64,000 nt of DNA from positions 442,932 to 506,931 of the forward strand of contig MNCI01002813.1 in assembly GCA_015680685.1 (NCBI GenBank), in the 5' to 3' direction. Under the pieces are notes generated by a model. It was not told the DNA's origin. It saw only the letters and a list, made by a program, of their open reading frames with translations, and searched no databases. This DNA is from Gnetum montanum (taxonomy: Eukaryota > Streptophyta > Gnetopsida > Gnetales > Gnetaceae). Positions 1 through 11,945 of the stretch are shown one piece after another; position 1 is the stretch's first letter; the number at the start of each line of letters is the position of its first letter. The position numbers and the translations under genes are program-made.

Positions 1-460
1 CTTAATTGATCAAAATGAATTGTTGTGCTAATAACAAAAATTTAAAGTGCATAAAATAAAATAAAATAAATTCATAAGAAAATAAATCTCAAGTGCTACA
101 AGGATGAATCAAAGAGCTCATCTTTCTTACCGTACACAAGGTGTGCTCAAGTACACAATGGTCAAATAAAGATCCGTCCACACTTAGACCTCCTGCTATG
201 GGTACTTGAAAAATACTCTAACTTTCAAACAGACTACAAGAGTTTTGCTACTTGACTACTAAAATAGTTCCTCCCAATTGTGTGCCTCGACATTGTATTT
301 ATAGACTTGGGAGTAACTACTCTAATAATTAGAGTAACCACTCTAATAATTAGAATAACTGCTAAAGTAATCGCTAGAGTAACCACTCTAATAATTAGAA
401 TAACTGCTAGAGTAACCACTCTAATAATTAGAATAACTACTAGAGTAACAATTCTCATCA
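1..460 (-). repeat. 3' LTR of element C (partial)
   Basis: It matches the LTRs at 18368-19322 (same strand) and at 2992-3968 and 62370-63349 (opposite strand). The LTR 5' end, TGATGAG on the minus strand, lies at 454-460. The U3 minisatellite covers about 310-460, the TATA box is 295-304, and A-rich ATAAA repeats lie near 50-75. About 500 bp of its 3' part is outside the window. The purine tract next to position 460 marks it as the 3' LTR. Confidence 0.9.
295..304 (-). promoter_or_regulatory. LTR TATA box (element C, 3' LTR)
   Basis: CTATAAATAC on the minus strand lies just downstream of the U3 minisatellite. The same box occurs at the same place in the three related LTRs. Confidence 0.75.
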
Positions 461-471
461 TGCCCCCATGA
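461..471 (-). other. Polypurine tract of element C
   Basis: On the minus strand CATGGGGGCA abuts the LTR start TGATGAG. Similar G-runs abut the LTRs at 16907, 28943 and 61402. This is the expected plus-strand priming site of an LTR retrotransposon and it fixes the element's direction. Confidence 0.7.
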
Positions 472-2369
472 CTAAATGAAAACTTGTCCTTGAGTTCCTT
501 ACAAAATATTGAGAAGATATGGGATTATTGACTAATTGACAACTGACGATGGAATGGGATGATAGATTCAACATGCCCATTGAATGGATCAATAAGCATA
601 TTACAACATTAGTGTTCATGACCATTGTGGTGAACACTCATACATCAATGAAATCCAATCCTTTATTTGGTAGTTTGAAGAGAAAGTGAGAGAGAGAAGA
701 TGAAGCATGTTGCTACTAATGCTGAGATTGTGCCTTCCATTGTTTATCTATAGCCATGCCACCAAACTTGCTCCTTTCATAAATGCTCCAGTTCTGGTCC
801 ATCCTGAGTGCTTCCTCTAAGCCCAATTCATTGTTTGTATGATCACCATCTGCACACACAACACAATCACAAATGAGAAAGGATAGATAATCCACAATGC
901 AGTTGATACCTTGCCTCGATATGAAGCACATTGGCTATGTTGTGGTTATGGCAGAAACTAGTTTAGAGATTTATCACTGGAAAATACCCAAGGTGTAGGG
1001 GATAGGAAATTAGTAAAATGGAAAAAAATTAAAAAATTTGTACCAGGTCCCCTAGAACTAAGAGTGAACCTCCAATAGCTATAAGATGGAAAAACATAAG
1101 GAACAAGAAAGATGAAAAATATCAATGGCAATTCCAATAAAATAGATGTCATGGATGGGGATGAAAAAAGAAATGATTGATTGTAGAAAATGTTTAAGGA
1201 AAATAAGTTAACAATTGCACCAAAAAGAAATGCCAATGGGTCCTTCCCAAGGCAGGCTCATGCCCTTTATGACCTGACAAACCCATAAACCAATGAGTCC
1301 ATAGGCTCTAAGCATGTCATTTGGAAGAAATAGTTAAAAACTTACCCATAAGAATTCACCAATGAAAAAAAAATGCATCAACCTAGAATGGACTACTGAT
1401 AAAATTGGCAATGAGATGGAAAATAGGAAGAAATATAGACAGGAGAGAATGGAATGGAATCCCAAGAACAAGATTGTCTAAAGCCCCTTGTGTATTTCAT
1501 GGTTAAGATAACTGAGTCAAACTCATCCCAAATCCATACTCAAACCAACACTTTCAGTAACCTTGCATTAATACACCTGGCCAATCCATCCTCTTGAGGC
1601 AACAAGAATGCTTCCATAAAGAGTGACCACCATCCCAAGGAGAGTGAGATGGAGAATCAGGAAGCAAGAAAGGGCCTTAGTTAGAGGGAATCTTCAAGCA
1701 TGGGTAACATGTATTTCCAGTGCCATAACTAGTGCTTATAGCCCATATTTCTTTATTATGTCTAAGGGGGGTGCTTTGAATTCTCATCTTTTTCTCTTTT
1801 TTCTTTTTTTTTCTTTTTTTTTTATGTTCATGCATGAGAACCACAGCATGCAAAGACTTATTTTTATTCACTCAACTTCATGATATTTGAACAATGTTAG
1901 AATGACAAAAAACCCAAGGAAAAGCATCCAAGCACCCAACAAAATGGCCAACACCAATGCATTGAATCCCCTTGAAGTCACACCCTTTTCATCCTTTGAG
2001 TCTTTCCATGGTTTGAAAAATACCCAACCACCAATTCATTAACAAGTTTACTTAGAAAAATGGAACGGTAAAGTTGCAAGCCAAAGGAGACCATAGAGTT
2101 GTATGGATGAGTGGATGGCATGGACTCATTGCCTATTTTACCAAAAGAACCATACCTTAATATCAGCATCATAATTCAAAGGTAAAAACCAAACATTAGC
2201 AATCAATATGATATAATTCAATCCACCATCATGAGCACTTATTAGATGATGAATAAAAGTAGATCAAGCAAACAAAGAAACAGTAAAAATATGAATGATG
2301 GTGTAAAACAAAAATAAGAAATTTTGAAAGAATGTGTAAAAAAATTCAAAAAGAACTGAGGGTGTGGAA
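472..2369 (-). other. 3' untranslated stretch of element C, no gene seen
   Basis: About 1.9 kb lies between the integrase C-terminus and the 3' LTR. I see only short unrelated open frames, a T-rich run near 1790-1825 and AT-rich filler. There is no recognisable envelope-like or accessory ORF, unlike elements 2 and 6. Confidence 0.5.
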
Positions 2370-2991
2370 TAGTTAGCATAGGTGGCCATCTCTCCCATGA
2401 CTAAATTGGAAGGAGGAGATCCGAAATAGTGAGTAGGGTTGTCCATCAAGAGAGGTAGCATGTGTACTCGCTATCGTAAGCTCTTGGAAAGGTTTGGTTT
2501 GTTGCAAGTTAACCAAAAGTTTCTTATCTAGGCTTTCATGTTTGTATATTGTCATGGCCCCTAAAGGAAAAGTTTCATAAATAATATAAGGTCCTTCCCA
2601 CAATGTTTGAAATTTAGTACGGTGTGGCACATGTGTGGGATTCCAATAGAGAACCTTATCTCCTAGCTGATATTTAACTTTCCTAATTCTTAGGTCATGT
2701 AGTTGTTTATTGAAAGCCTTGTGTAATTTGTTAGATGATAGGGTAGCTAATCAGTTATTGTCTAGCAAGTTAAGGGTTACTAACTATTATTTCTGTGCTA
2801 GATCAAGGTCAAGGTTGAGGTCTCATGTCATGGATAGTGTACGAAGCCCAGTTTGAATGAAAAGCATTGGTAATTTACCGTACACTAACTCATAAGGAGA
2901 GTAGCCTGTAGGGAGTTTCCATGTGGAGTGGTATGCCTAAAGAGCATCATTTAGTTTAGTTCTCTAGTCATGCCTAAACTTGCTAATGGTT
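2370..2991 (-). pseudogene. Integrase C-terminal part of element C pol
   Basis: This is the distal half of the integrase, separated from the core by the solo LTR at 2992-3968. Around 2960-2840 (minus) the frame reads like the end of a gypsy integrase core (…GYSPYELVYGK…). The 2630-2373 open frame carries the C-terminal motif WEGPYIIYETFPLGA, typical of plant gypsy integrases that end before a 3' non-coding region. Stops lie between the pieces. The protein would catalyse insertion of the cDNA into chromosomal DNA. This copy cannot. Confidence 0.8.
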
Positions 2992-3215
2992 TGATGAGAG
3001 CGGTTACTCTAGTGGTTACTCTAGTAATGATTCTAATTATTAGAGTAGTTACTCTAGTAGTTACTCTAGTAGTTATTCTAATTATTAGAGTGGTTACTCT
3101 AGTGGTTACTTTGGTAATTATTCTAATTATTAGAGTGGTTAATTTAGCGGTTACTTTAGCAATTATTTTAATTATTAGATTGGTTACTCTAATTATTATA
3201 GTAGTTTCTCCCAAC
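2992..3215 (+). repeat. U3 minisatellite of the solo LTR
   Basis: It alternates 12-bp units like GTTACTCTAGTG with a 21-bp unit like GTTATTCTAATTATTAGAGTG. Unit lengths are multiples of three and the repeat is partly self-complementary, so both strands stay open and produce meaningless ILIIRVVTL-type translations. The same array occurs at about 310-460, 19130-19322 and 62370-62580. Confidence 0.9.
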
Positions 3216-3968
3216 CTATAAATATAGTGCCAGGCACATAATTGAGGACAAGTATTTTAGTAGTCAAGTAGCGAAACTCTTGTAGTATGTTTGAAAGTTA
3301 GAGTATTTTCCAAGTGCATGTAGTAGGAGTTCTAAGTGTGGATGGATCTTTATTCGAGCATTGTGTACCTAAGCACACCCTATGTACAACAATAAATATG
3401 AGCTCTTTGATTCATCCTTGCAGCACTTGATATTTTTTTTCTTATGCATTTCTTTTATTTTATTTTCTTATGAATTTATTTTATTTTATTTTATTTTATG
3501 CACTTTACATTTCTTTTATTAGCATATTAATTCATTTTGATCAATTAAGAAAATCATTAAATTACACAAGCACAGCCACTTCGAGCATGTGTGTAATGCT
3601 TAGTAACCCAGTAACGATTAGCGTTTAGTAATCCCAGTAGTCTTGCACTAGTTCAAGATGTGTACAACAAGTTGGAATCGATGTTGGTGTTAGGATTAGT
3701 TAGAACTTAGTTAATTAGTTAAGTTAAATTAGCACTTAGTTACCTCTCTCCTTCCCTACTAGTGCATAAAAGCTATAAAAATCATATGCCTCAAGCTTAC
3801 TTAACCATACAATCATGACATACAGGTAAGCTTGGGAAGACAACAATCAACCAACCTATCCTTGTTCCACAAGGGCGCATAAGCACTTAGTCCTTGGAAT
3901 TCAACCAGATCATGTGTGAACTACTCTTATTCATATGGTTGAGCATAGGGGTACCTCACTGCTCATCA
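2992..3968 (+). mobile_element. Solo LTR of the minisatellite-LTR family, 5-bp TSD
   Basis: The ends are TGATGAG…CTCATCA. The 5 bp before it (2987-2991) and after it (3969-3973) are both TGGTT, a perfect target-site duplication. No primer site or internal sequence follows. The integrase of element C resumes directly on each side, so this is one insertion later reduced to a single LTR by recombination. U3 is the minisatellite (2992-3215). A TATA box CTATAAATA lies at 3216-3224. It is in the opposite orientation to its host element. Confidence 0.93.
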
Positions 3969-3973
3969 TGGTT

Positions 3974-4650
3974 CTTGTCAATATCTTTATAATCTCCTTG
4001 TTGGTGACTTCTACTTGACCATTCTCTTGGGGGTGGTATGGTGTAGTCAATTTATGCTCAACACCTAAGCGTTGCATTAATTTCCAAAATGTTGCACCTG
4101 TGAAGTGTGTACCATTGTCTAAAATAAGTGCATGTGGTCCACCAAACCTATTTATGATTTTTTGTTGAACAAATCATGCAATTGTAGATGATGTACAATC
4201 TTTAACAACAAATTCTTCTACCCATTTTTTTAGGTAATCAGCAACAATAATAATATAAGATTTTCCATTGGACATTGGTGTAATTGGCCCTATAAAATCA
4301 ATTCCCCAAATGTCGAAGGGTTGTAATGGTTGGATCCATTATTGTGGACCCTCCATTCTAGTAGTCATTCGCCCATCACGTTAACAACGCTCACAAGATT
4401 GAACAAAATGATGGACATCCCAAAACAATGTAGGCCAATAATATCCTACAAGAAATATCTTAATGGTCGTTCATCTCCCAGCGTAATGACCCCTGCAAGG
4501 ACCCTCATGAGCATCTTAGATAAATTGCAATTGATCTATATTGAGAACACACCATTGAACCAAGCCATTAGGACACACTTTGTAAAGTTGTCCATTAATC
4601 TCCATAAAGTACTTGGCTCACTGAAGAAACTATTGTTTCTTCTTAAGGTT
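3974..4650 (-). pseudogene. Integrase zinc-binding and catalytic core, element C pol
   Basis: On the minus strand a decayed HHCC zinc domain is readable around 4560-4395 (a GHYAGR…KIFLVGYYWPTLF-like string, then CERC). The DDE core follows: GIDFIGP near 4300, ALILDNGTHF near 4130, and YHPQENGQVE at about 4040-4010. These are standard gypsy integrase landmarks. In-frame stops, many of them TAG where Q is expected, break it. The solo LTR at 2992-3968 separates it from its C-terminus. Confidence 0.85.
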
Positions 4651-4659
4651 TAACTCTTG

Positions 4660-6310
4660 TGGTTTTTGTTGGGTGAGGAGATAGGTAAGAATTCTACTAT
4701 ACCAATTTTTCTCCATGGGTGATTGATTATTCACTACACCAACAAAGAGGAATTCATCAAGGAAATCATTAGAAATTAGATACTCATCCTCTTTTTTGTC
4801 CCATCACAACCAAGATAAATGATCAACAACTACATTCTCGGTGCCCTTGTGATCAATCATCATTAAATAAAACACTTGTAAGATTACAAACCATCATATG
4901 ATACAAGGGCTTACCATTGGCTTATTTATGAGGAACCAAATTGCACTATGATATGTATGTATATATACTTTATATCCTAATACCTAGTTTGTAAACTTTT
5001 CTAGTGCAAACACTATAGCCATTAATTCCTTCTCTATGGTAAGGTAGTTAAGTGGTGCACTAGCGATACTTCTACTTGCATAGTGGATGTAATAAGGATG
5101 CTTCTGGTTATCTAATTATGTAAGTAAGAATCCTAAAGCATAGTTGGACATGTCAGTCATGATATGGTTTGGACCAATCAGAAGCTTGTAGAATGGATGT
5201 TTCTACTAGCTTCTTTTTGAAAGTTTGGAAAGCTAATTCACATTCCTTGGTCCACTTAAAAGGTACGTCCTTTTTCATTAATTCCACTAATGGTTTTCCA
5301 ACCTTTGAAAAGTTCTCAATAAATCTCCTATAGTAGCCAGTATGTCCAAGGAATGACTGAATATATTTGATAGTTTTTGATTGATGGGTAATTCCTTGGA
5401 TAATTTTTCTTTTCTTGGGGTCTACCTTTATCCCTGTGTGTGAGATTTTGTGCCCTAGTACTACGCCTTCTTGGACCATCAAATCGCTTTTTTTCTAGTT
5501 GAACCTCAATTTAGTTTCTACACATATTTTTAACACTTACTCCAACCAATCCAAGGCTTGATCAAATTTGTCTCCATAAGTGGAGAAATCATCCATAAAG
5601 GCCTTCATGCCATTCCCTATCTGTTGTTGGAATATGCTTAGAACTAGTCATTGAAATATTGCAAGGGCATTGCATAAACCAAATGACATCTATTTGTATG
5701 TGAACATTCCCTAAGGACTGGTGAACGTAGTCTTGGCTTGGTCTTTTGGGGCTATTTATATTTGGTTATATCTACTATATCCATCTAGAAAACTATTATA
5801 GCGATGCCCTACAATGGTTTCTAATACTTGGTTGAAAAATGGTAATGGAAAGTGATCTTTGAATGTTGTCATATTTAGTAGCCTAAAATCTATGCACACC
5901 CTCCTTTTACCTCTTTTTTTAGGCACAATAACTAAGGGGCTAACCCATTCACTATCAGCAATGGGGTATATGAACCTAGCCTTGAGAAGTTGTTCAATTT
6001 CTTCCTTGACTACTTGCTTCAACTTTGGGTTCAAACACCTCTGCAGTTATCTTCAAGACTTCATGGAGGGGTTAGTATAAATCCTATGTTGGCATATCCT
6101 AGGATATATTCCAATTAATTTGGGATATGACCAAGTGAAGGCTTCTGACCATTTATTTATTACTTTTAGCAATTCTTCTTTCTGTTGAGGAGAAAGCTTA
6201 GCATTGATAATTACTGATTTTCTATTTTTAAGGAACATGTATTCCATACTGGTGGGCAATGGTTTCAACTCAAGGGGCTCCTGCTTAAATTTCTTAGGGA
6301 TTTCCAACTT
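4660..6310 (-). pseudogene. Reverse transcriptase and RNase H of element C (Athila-type)
   Basis: The RT starts with MNPKLKQVVKEEIEQLL and continues …WVSPLVIVPKK…RRVCIDFRLLN…DHFPLPF…FLDGYSRYNQI (6034-5756), the usual order of RT motifs in Athila elements. The catalytic box is near 5605-5577 as FMDDFSTYG (YVDD-type). The connection domain follows (GHKIS…GIKVD, FLGHTGYYRRFI, 5482-5153). RNase H is readable at about 5110-4860 (SRSIASAPLNYLTIEKEL and a late DHLSWL). Frameshifts and stops separate the pieces. Confidence 0.9.
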
Positions 6311-6879
6311 TCCCTAGTTGATATTTTCAAGGTTAAGACTTGGAACTTGGTAGTGGACTTGCTCTAATGTGTCTATGCTATTGATGTAAGCACAAGTCAA
6401 ACCCTCAGTTGGTTCCATGCATATGAGTGAATTTCTTTTTTGATCATCTATTGGCCATTGGGTGTCTTCTTGTCATGTGGTTGCTACATACATGCATCTT
6501 TGTATGTTAATAACTTATGCACACTAATTGCATGCAGGAAATGCTAAAATTTGCACAAACCATGACCTTTGCATGAAATTACACCTTGTGTCACTATATG
6601 TGATGCATAGAACTTTCTTCTTCTCAATCTTTCTGAGTGTGTTTTCCTTTGATATTTCTAGGGAAAGATCATGGATTCCTAGGCATGTGTTGATGGTGCT
6701 TAGTCATGCTCTTCCCATTATGATTGGAAAGTACCCCTTATGGTTGTTTACCTAAATCACTAGGAAGTCAGCTGGGTACAACCACCCACAAATAGTGGTA
6801 ACAATGTCTTCCACTAGTCCCAATGGGACAATGATGGTCTGGTCAACCAACTCTAGATGGATGTTGCTCTTTTCCAATG

Positions 6880-7000
6880 GAGGTAGGTTCTAGGCCTTGT
6901 ACATTTCTTAAGCAATCAAGTTGACAATAGAACCTGAATCCAAAAGAGCCCTGCATAGTTCATTCTAGTGATTTGTAAGTATATTAGAGGACTTTCAGTA
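6880..7000 (-). pseudogene. Retroviral-type aspartic protease fragment of element C
   Basis: On the minus strand ALLDSGSIVNLIA is readable at about 6955-6915, with the D-S-G catalytic triplet of retroelement proteases. A stop follows at once. Downstream frames towards 6310 carry degraded protease and linker sequence. It sits in the expected order between gag and RT. Confidence 0.7.
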
Positions 7001-7349
7001 TTAGAGAATTTCCTAGGAAGGTGGCCAGCTTTGATCCAATCAATGACGGCATGTGTTAGCATGACTGTATGCATTGAGTGCAATGTTTGGGTTGAATGGG
7101 GCTCTGAAGTTTTGATTAATACTAAGGCATATAAGGAATCATCTACTTGTGATTGTAAGGGCTTGGTTCGACTATTGGTTCTAAAGAAAGGTCTTTTCTT
7201 CATGTGGTTGTTGGAACTAATAGTAGGTTGAGAGTTAACAACCCTTGTGGTGTTATGTTGCTACAGTTGGGTGGGGATTTCGCCTTGCATCGTGGAAGCA
7301 AGTGGTAGTGGAGCTATTGGTGGAAGAGATGTAGTTAAATGAGAAGAAT

Positions 7350-9065
7350 GATATGCTTATGGAATATCACCTCTAGAAGAGGGAGTTCCATAATACTCAT
7401 GAGCTTGGTAGTGAGGTTGAGGAGTGACGTGACCAATAGAGTCACGTGGGGATATTGCCTACTACACATAATATCCATATGGGTTAGGTTGCCAATAAGC
7501 ATACTATTACCTTGGTGGTGGCATTTCCCATGATTGTGGGTGCTACCACTATTGATATTGCTCAATCAGTTGGTTGGTGAAACTGCCTTGGGTTACCTTA
7601 AGGATAAGGTAACCTTTGGGGTGTTTGCCTTTTGTTTAATCATGGCTTGAGTGCATACACCCTAGACTCCTATAGATATGAGATTATAGGGCAACATCAC
7701 TTATGATGGTCATATTGACATATCTCACATCCACTATCATCATCTGATCCTAAATCCACAACCTCTTCAATGGAAACTTTTTTCTTACCCTTGCTACATG
7801 CATGTTTTGCCTCTCTTTTTTCTTTTCTCACTACTTTTCTCTTTAGACTCCTCTACTATTTTGAGAATAGTTTGAAATCTATTATCTAGGGAATCCCACA
7901 TTTGGTCTACCTTTTCCAAAACTTCTAATTTCATCTTTTGGATAGGAAAATTTTTCCTATTCACCATCTCTTTGAGTGGTGACTCTTATTCATCCTCACA
8001 AAATCTTATTCCCCTCTTTTGGAGGGAAGGATCTTGGTTATACTCTTTCATACTTCCTCTCTTTCGTAGCTCACCTTCTTCCTTAGAAAATTTCTCCAAT
8101 AGTCTTTGGATTTGATGGGACCTAAGCTCGGATAGTCTTCCTTGAGCATAAGTCCCAAGGGTTCTTCTCATTTCATGCATAAGCCCATCTATGAGATGGC
8201 ACAGTTGATCCCTTTGTAAATAGCCATGGCTAGGACAATGATGTAATAGTGCATAGTATTGGCCCATGGTAGCATCCAAGGGTTCATGTCCTCCTTGTTT
8301 CCAACCTTGGATTTTCTTTCATAGGTTGGACACCTGGGAGTACGTTTGGTACTTATCGTTGAATAATTCTAACATAGTACTCCATCTATGAATAGATTCT
8401 AGTTCTAAGGATCAATACCAGCTTTCTGCTTCTTTAACTAGTGTATGTAGAAACAACTTAAGTTTTTGCCATTCATTCTCTATGTTTTGTAAGGCACACG
8501 CATCATGGAATGCTTGTAAATGATTCTGAGGATCAGCATTATATCCCCCTTCAAATCATAGGATATTTTTCATATCTAATCTCTTGATCCTACTATCTTT
8601 CTAGTATCTTGTTGGAATTCTAACAACCTTAGTTATGTATAACATACTTCTAGTAGTGAGTAGGGGTTCATCATGATCATCTTGTCCATGGTTTCTATGA
8701 TGCCTACATTGTTCCCTGCTCTCCCTTCTTCTATGTTGTGACTCTCTAAACTGCCCTCATCCCCTTTCTTAACTATTTTTTCTATGACTTCCACTTTGCC
8801 TACTTTTATCCCCATGGTCTTTTTCTTTATGACCACATCTGGATATTGAAGAAGATGGTGAAGGAGATGATAAAGGTGAATAAGAAGAAGAACTATCACC
8901 ATGATGGTGTCTGCTACCTTTTCTTCTGTGGTCTCAACCTTGATCACGATTGCGATCAGAATGTCCACCTTTATCATGAGTTCGTGTCTCTTTTTTAGAT
9001 CCTTTGTGCCCGTGGGTATCAAAACTTGGGTTATGAATAATGGAATGAGGGTTCTGATACAAAAC
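7350..9065 (-). pseudogene. gag (3' portion) of element C
   Basis: This holds the capsid-like part of gag. The minus-strand frame 8279-7986 has the helical motif of plant retrotransposon gag (YYALLHHCPSHG…LCHLIDGLMHEMRRTLG). That motif recurs in the gags of element 2 (near 10620-10800) and element 6 (near 52640-52520). A degraded zinc-knuckle-like and P/Q/Y-rich tail follows towards 7350. The start of the same gag lies at 18231-17735, on the other side of element 2. With element 2 and one copy of its TSD removed, the two halves join as in element D near 63960. Confidence 0.8.
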
Positions 9066-9918
9066 TAATGAGTAATGAATTGTTGGCTATGATATCACAC
9101 CCATGATATCACATACGTGATATCGTGTATGCAATAACACAACCTAGACACGATATGACGTACACAATATTGTAGCCTTTCTCCTCATCTATAAATAAGA
9201 GATAGGTGGACTTAATTGAGAGTTTTTTAGTTTTAGTGTTAAGGTAGGGACTTTTTACGAGTTTTTTCCTCTCAACCCTTTCTCCCAGTGCATGCCCATA
9301 GTGTGATGATTGTAATTGTATGGAATCCTTATTCGAGTGTGACATACTTGGACACGCACATAACTGGCAATAGAGATTAAGATTACTTCATCATTGCAGC
9401 ATCCACTTAGCTTAATTATTTTATTGTTATTGTTATTTCTTTCTTTCTTAGTTAATATCTCTCTACCCTAATCTCCTAGTAATGCAGAATGAGTACGACT
9501 TAATCATGAGCATTTAAGTGTGACTACTTGGTAACCCAGTAGTGTACCTAGGCCATGCACTTGGTAATCCCAGTGGTAGTCATGCACGAGGTCCAAGATG
9601 TGTATGGAGGATTAAGGAATGGATTCTCATCACACTTAGGCTAGTTTTTATTCTCTCTCACCCTCTCTCCTAGCTTAGTTGATATTATTTCCCATCATAC
9701 CCAAGAGTAGCATTAGTGTAGGAACACATCATACACCTCACTTTGGACTAAACCATATGTGACAAAGCTATTACTAGTCCAAGTAGGAAGATAGTGAACT
9801 ACGATCTATGAGTAATTGTCTAGATACCACAACTAGTCCATCTACAAATTTCAATTGGATTATGCATGAAACACTCGTATTCGTATGATTGAGTGTAGGG
9901 GTACCTCATCACTCATCA
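9066..9918 (+). repeat. 5' LTR of element 2
   Basis: It starts TAATGAGT (from TGATGAGT) and ends ACTCATCA. U3 has palindromic GATATC words at 9093-9180, the TATA box TATAAATA is at 9190-9197, and the CTCATCACTCATCA end abuts the primer site. It is closely related to the LTRs of element 6. Confidence 0.9.
9093..9180 (+). promoter_or_regulatory. GATATC palindrome array in U3 (element 2, 5' LTR)
   Basis: Several GATATC or near-GATATC words embedded in CATGATATCAC/GTGATATCG contexts lie directly upstream of the TATA box. The 3' LTR has five at 16932-17020. The word GATATCATGTACG recurs inside the element at about 13418, upstream of the 3' ORF. Confidence 0.6.
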
Positions 9919-9940
9919 TTGACGTCGTTGTTGAGGACAG
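9919..9940 (+). other. Primer binding site of element 2
   Basis: TTGACGTCGTTGTTGAGGACAG directly follows the LTR end CTCATCA. It is a decayed match to TGGCGCCGTTGCCGGGGA, complementary to the 3' end of plant tRNA-Asp, which Athila-type elements use to prime minus-strand synthesis. Confidence 0.7.
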
Positions 9941-10109
9941 TGCTAGTTATCTAGATTAGTCATATCATACAAGGTCACTGTATAGGAATTAATGATATAT
10001 CTTTTAAGAAAAAATAATTACAAAAAGTCACATACAAATTCACACACAATTTCACAACCATTCCTCTCCTACAAGACTACGATAACACCACATCTAGTAA
10101 GGTAATTCA

Positions 10110-11200
10110 TTGGAGAACCAACGAATTATATGACAATGAAGATTGGAGTATGCAATCTGAGGTGGGGCTTTCTTATAAACATAAACGAAGGCAGCATCAT
10201 CCCAATGCATGAAAGCATAACTTACTTGATGACAATGAACCCCTACTGTCCACTACAAGCCTAATGCAAATACAAGAGGCTATTCAAATCTCCCGTAGGC
10301 ATCATAAGAGAGCCGCCTACCCAAGCTCAATTTAAACAACTTTCCCCATTTCTCAGGAGGCTATGACTAAGATCCATAACAACATTTACAAGCCTTCTAT
10401 GATTCCTGTGCATGGAACAACATTGATAATGATTAGCAAAAACTCAAGCTCTTTCCTATGACACTAGTTGGCCAAGCAAATGCATGGTATAGATCATTAA
10501 AACCAAATTTAATTCGATGTTGGCCAACAATGGTAGAACTCTTTAACGAAAGATATCAAACCTATGCAAGATTATCAACCTTGAGGAAACAAATCCAAGA
10601 GTGGAAACAAGCACAACATGAACCCTTGGACATTGCCTTAGAAAGATATTATGCACTATTAAACAACTATCCAGGCCATGAGTTCTCCGAAGAAAGGCTA
10701 ATGTACCATATCATTGATGGACTTTGTGATGAAACAAGAGAGACCCTAGGGATGTATGACCAAGGTCAACTATACAAACTACAAACCCATCAATTCCAAG
10801 AGCTTATTAAGCAGGTAGCAAAAGAAGAAGGAGAAATGGCTAGATGGGAGAGTGTTGAAAAACATCAATGGGACCAAAATATCAACTTAACAGAGATCCA
10901 TAATCACAAAAGGAGAAATCAACCTATCTCAAGGAAGAAGAACCATCTTTGCTAGTACAACAATAATTTGAGTAAATTGAGGAAAAGATCAATAAGATGT
11001 TGGAATGGATGGATAGAAAGTATTGGGAATATATCAATATTATTGGAGATAAATTTTTGACAACCCAAGAAGTAGGATGAAATATCATTAGACAATTGGA
11101 AAGAAGGGATGAAGAAAATAAGATCTCAACTACCAATCATATGTATCAATGCAACATTTGCCTGTATGATCACCCCAAGGGCCAATGCCCAATCTTGTTA
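10110..11200 (+). pseudogene. gag of element 2
   Basis: The open frame 10458-10955 carries the Ty3/gypsy gag core: LVGQANAWYRSLKPN, WPTMVELFNERYQ, then YYALLNNYPGHEF and MYHIIDGLCDETRETLG. A CCHC-like knuckle CNICLYDHPKGQCP is at 11150-11193, after a stop. Upstream, WRTNELYD-like sequence near 10110 matches the N-terminal gag of element 6. It would form the particle that packages element RNA. Stops near 10320 and 10953 break it. Confidence 0.85.
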
Positions 11201-11214
11201 CATTTATATGAGCA

Positions 11215-11945
11215 TTGAGGAAGCACGTTACACCTAGAGTTTGTACAAAGATACTATGTTTGATCATAGTGGCAACAATCCCAGTTGCGGGGAAGCCATC
11301 CCTAAATTGGAGACACCCTTCATATCATCCGAATCCAAATGCTTATCTAGTTCAATATCTTGTTTCCCCAACTAGGTCAACATACTCTATCTCGTCGCAT
11401 TATTATTCTCCTCAATATTATCAGCCCATCTCCTCAACACAACCACCACCTTGTGTACCTTACACTTCTCTTAAATTTCAACATTTTCATCCTTTCCCTC
11501 CACCAATTGTTCCTAAAGTGTTTGCACCACAGCAACAACCCATGAATGTTACTTGTGCTACTATTACTAACAACAATGAGAGGCCTCCTCAACATCAAAG
11601 GCGTCCCTTCTTTAGACATGACCGTAGGAAGGGACAACACAGTTTCAAGGCCACTGCAGCCTCCAACTCAGCACAAGTCCAACACTGTGGTGCATCCTTC
11701 TCCTCAAATCCAACACCTCATGTCACTTCATCAAGGCCACCAATTAACATTCCAACAACCATACGACCCAATGAATATAGCCATGGAGGATAACAGCCTG
11801 ATCCTTGCATACCATCTTGTGATCCCAAGTATCATAGTGGGTCAACTCTTTACCAGGGAACCACATCTTAAAAATTTCCCCACTATGCTTACTATAATCA
11901 GGTGTGTGAAACCCAATGGGGTAAGTATGATAAAGTTTTGAAATC
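11215..11945 (+). pseudogene. Proline/glutamine-rich gag tail of element 2
   Basis: Open frames 11215-11793 and 11546-11941 overlap. The translation is rich in P, Q, S, Y and H (for example QPPPCVPYTSL) with a basic stretch RRPFFRHDRRKG. Element 6 has comparable low-complexity sequence in the same place. I recognise no enzymatic domain. It is probably the distal part of gag and not a separate gene. Confidence 0.5.

Noticed and set aside
1623-1883. 86-residue frame with a hydrophobic F/L-rich tail
   Set aside because: The tail is a T-run. No counterpart is seen in other elements.
2951-3221. Long overlapping frames on both strands reading ILIIRVVTL/TTLIIRITT repeats (also 234-471, 19075-19348, 62365-62629)
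   Set aside because: They are translations of the U3 minisatellite, whose unit lengths are multiples of three and free of stops on both strands. They lie upstream of the LTR TATA box and have no start context.
6528-6755. 75-residue plus-strand frame in element C
   Set aside because: It is antisense to the gag-pol linker of element C and has no supporting signal.
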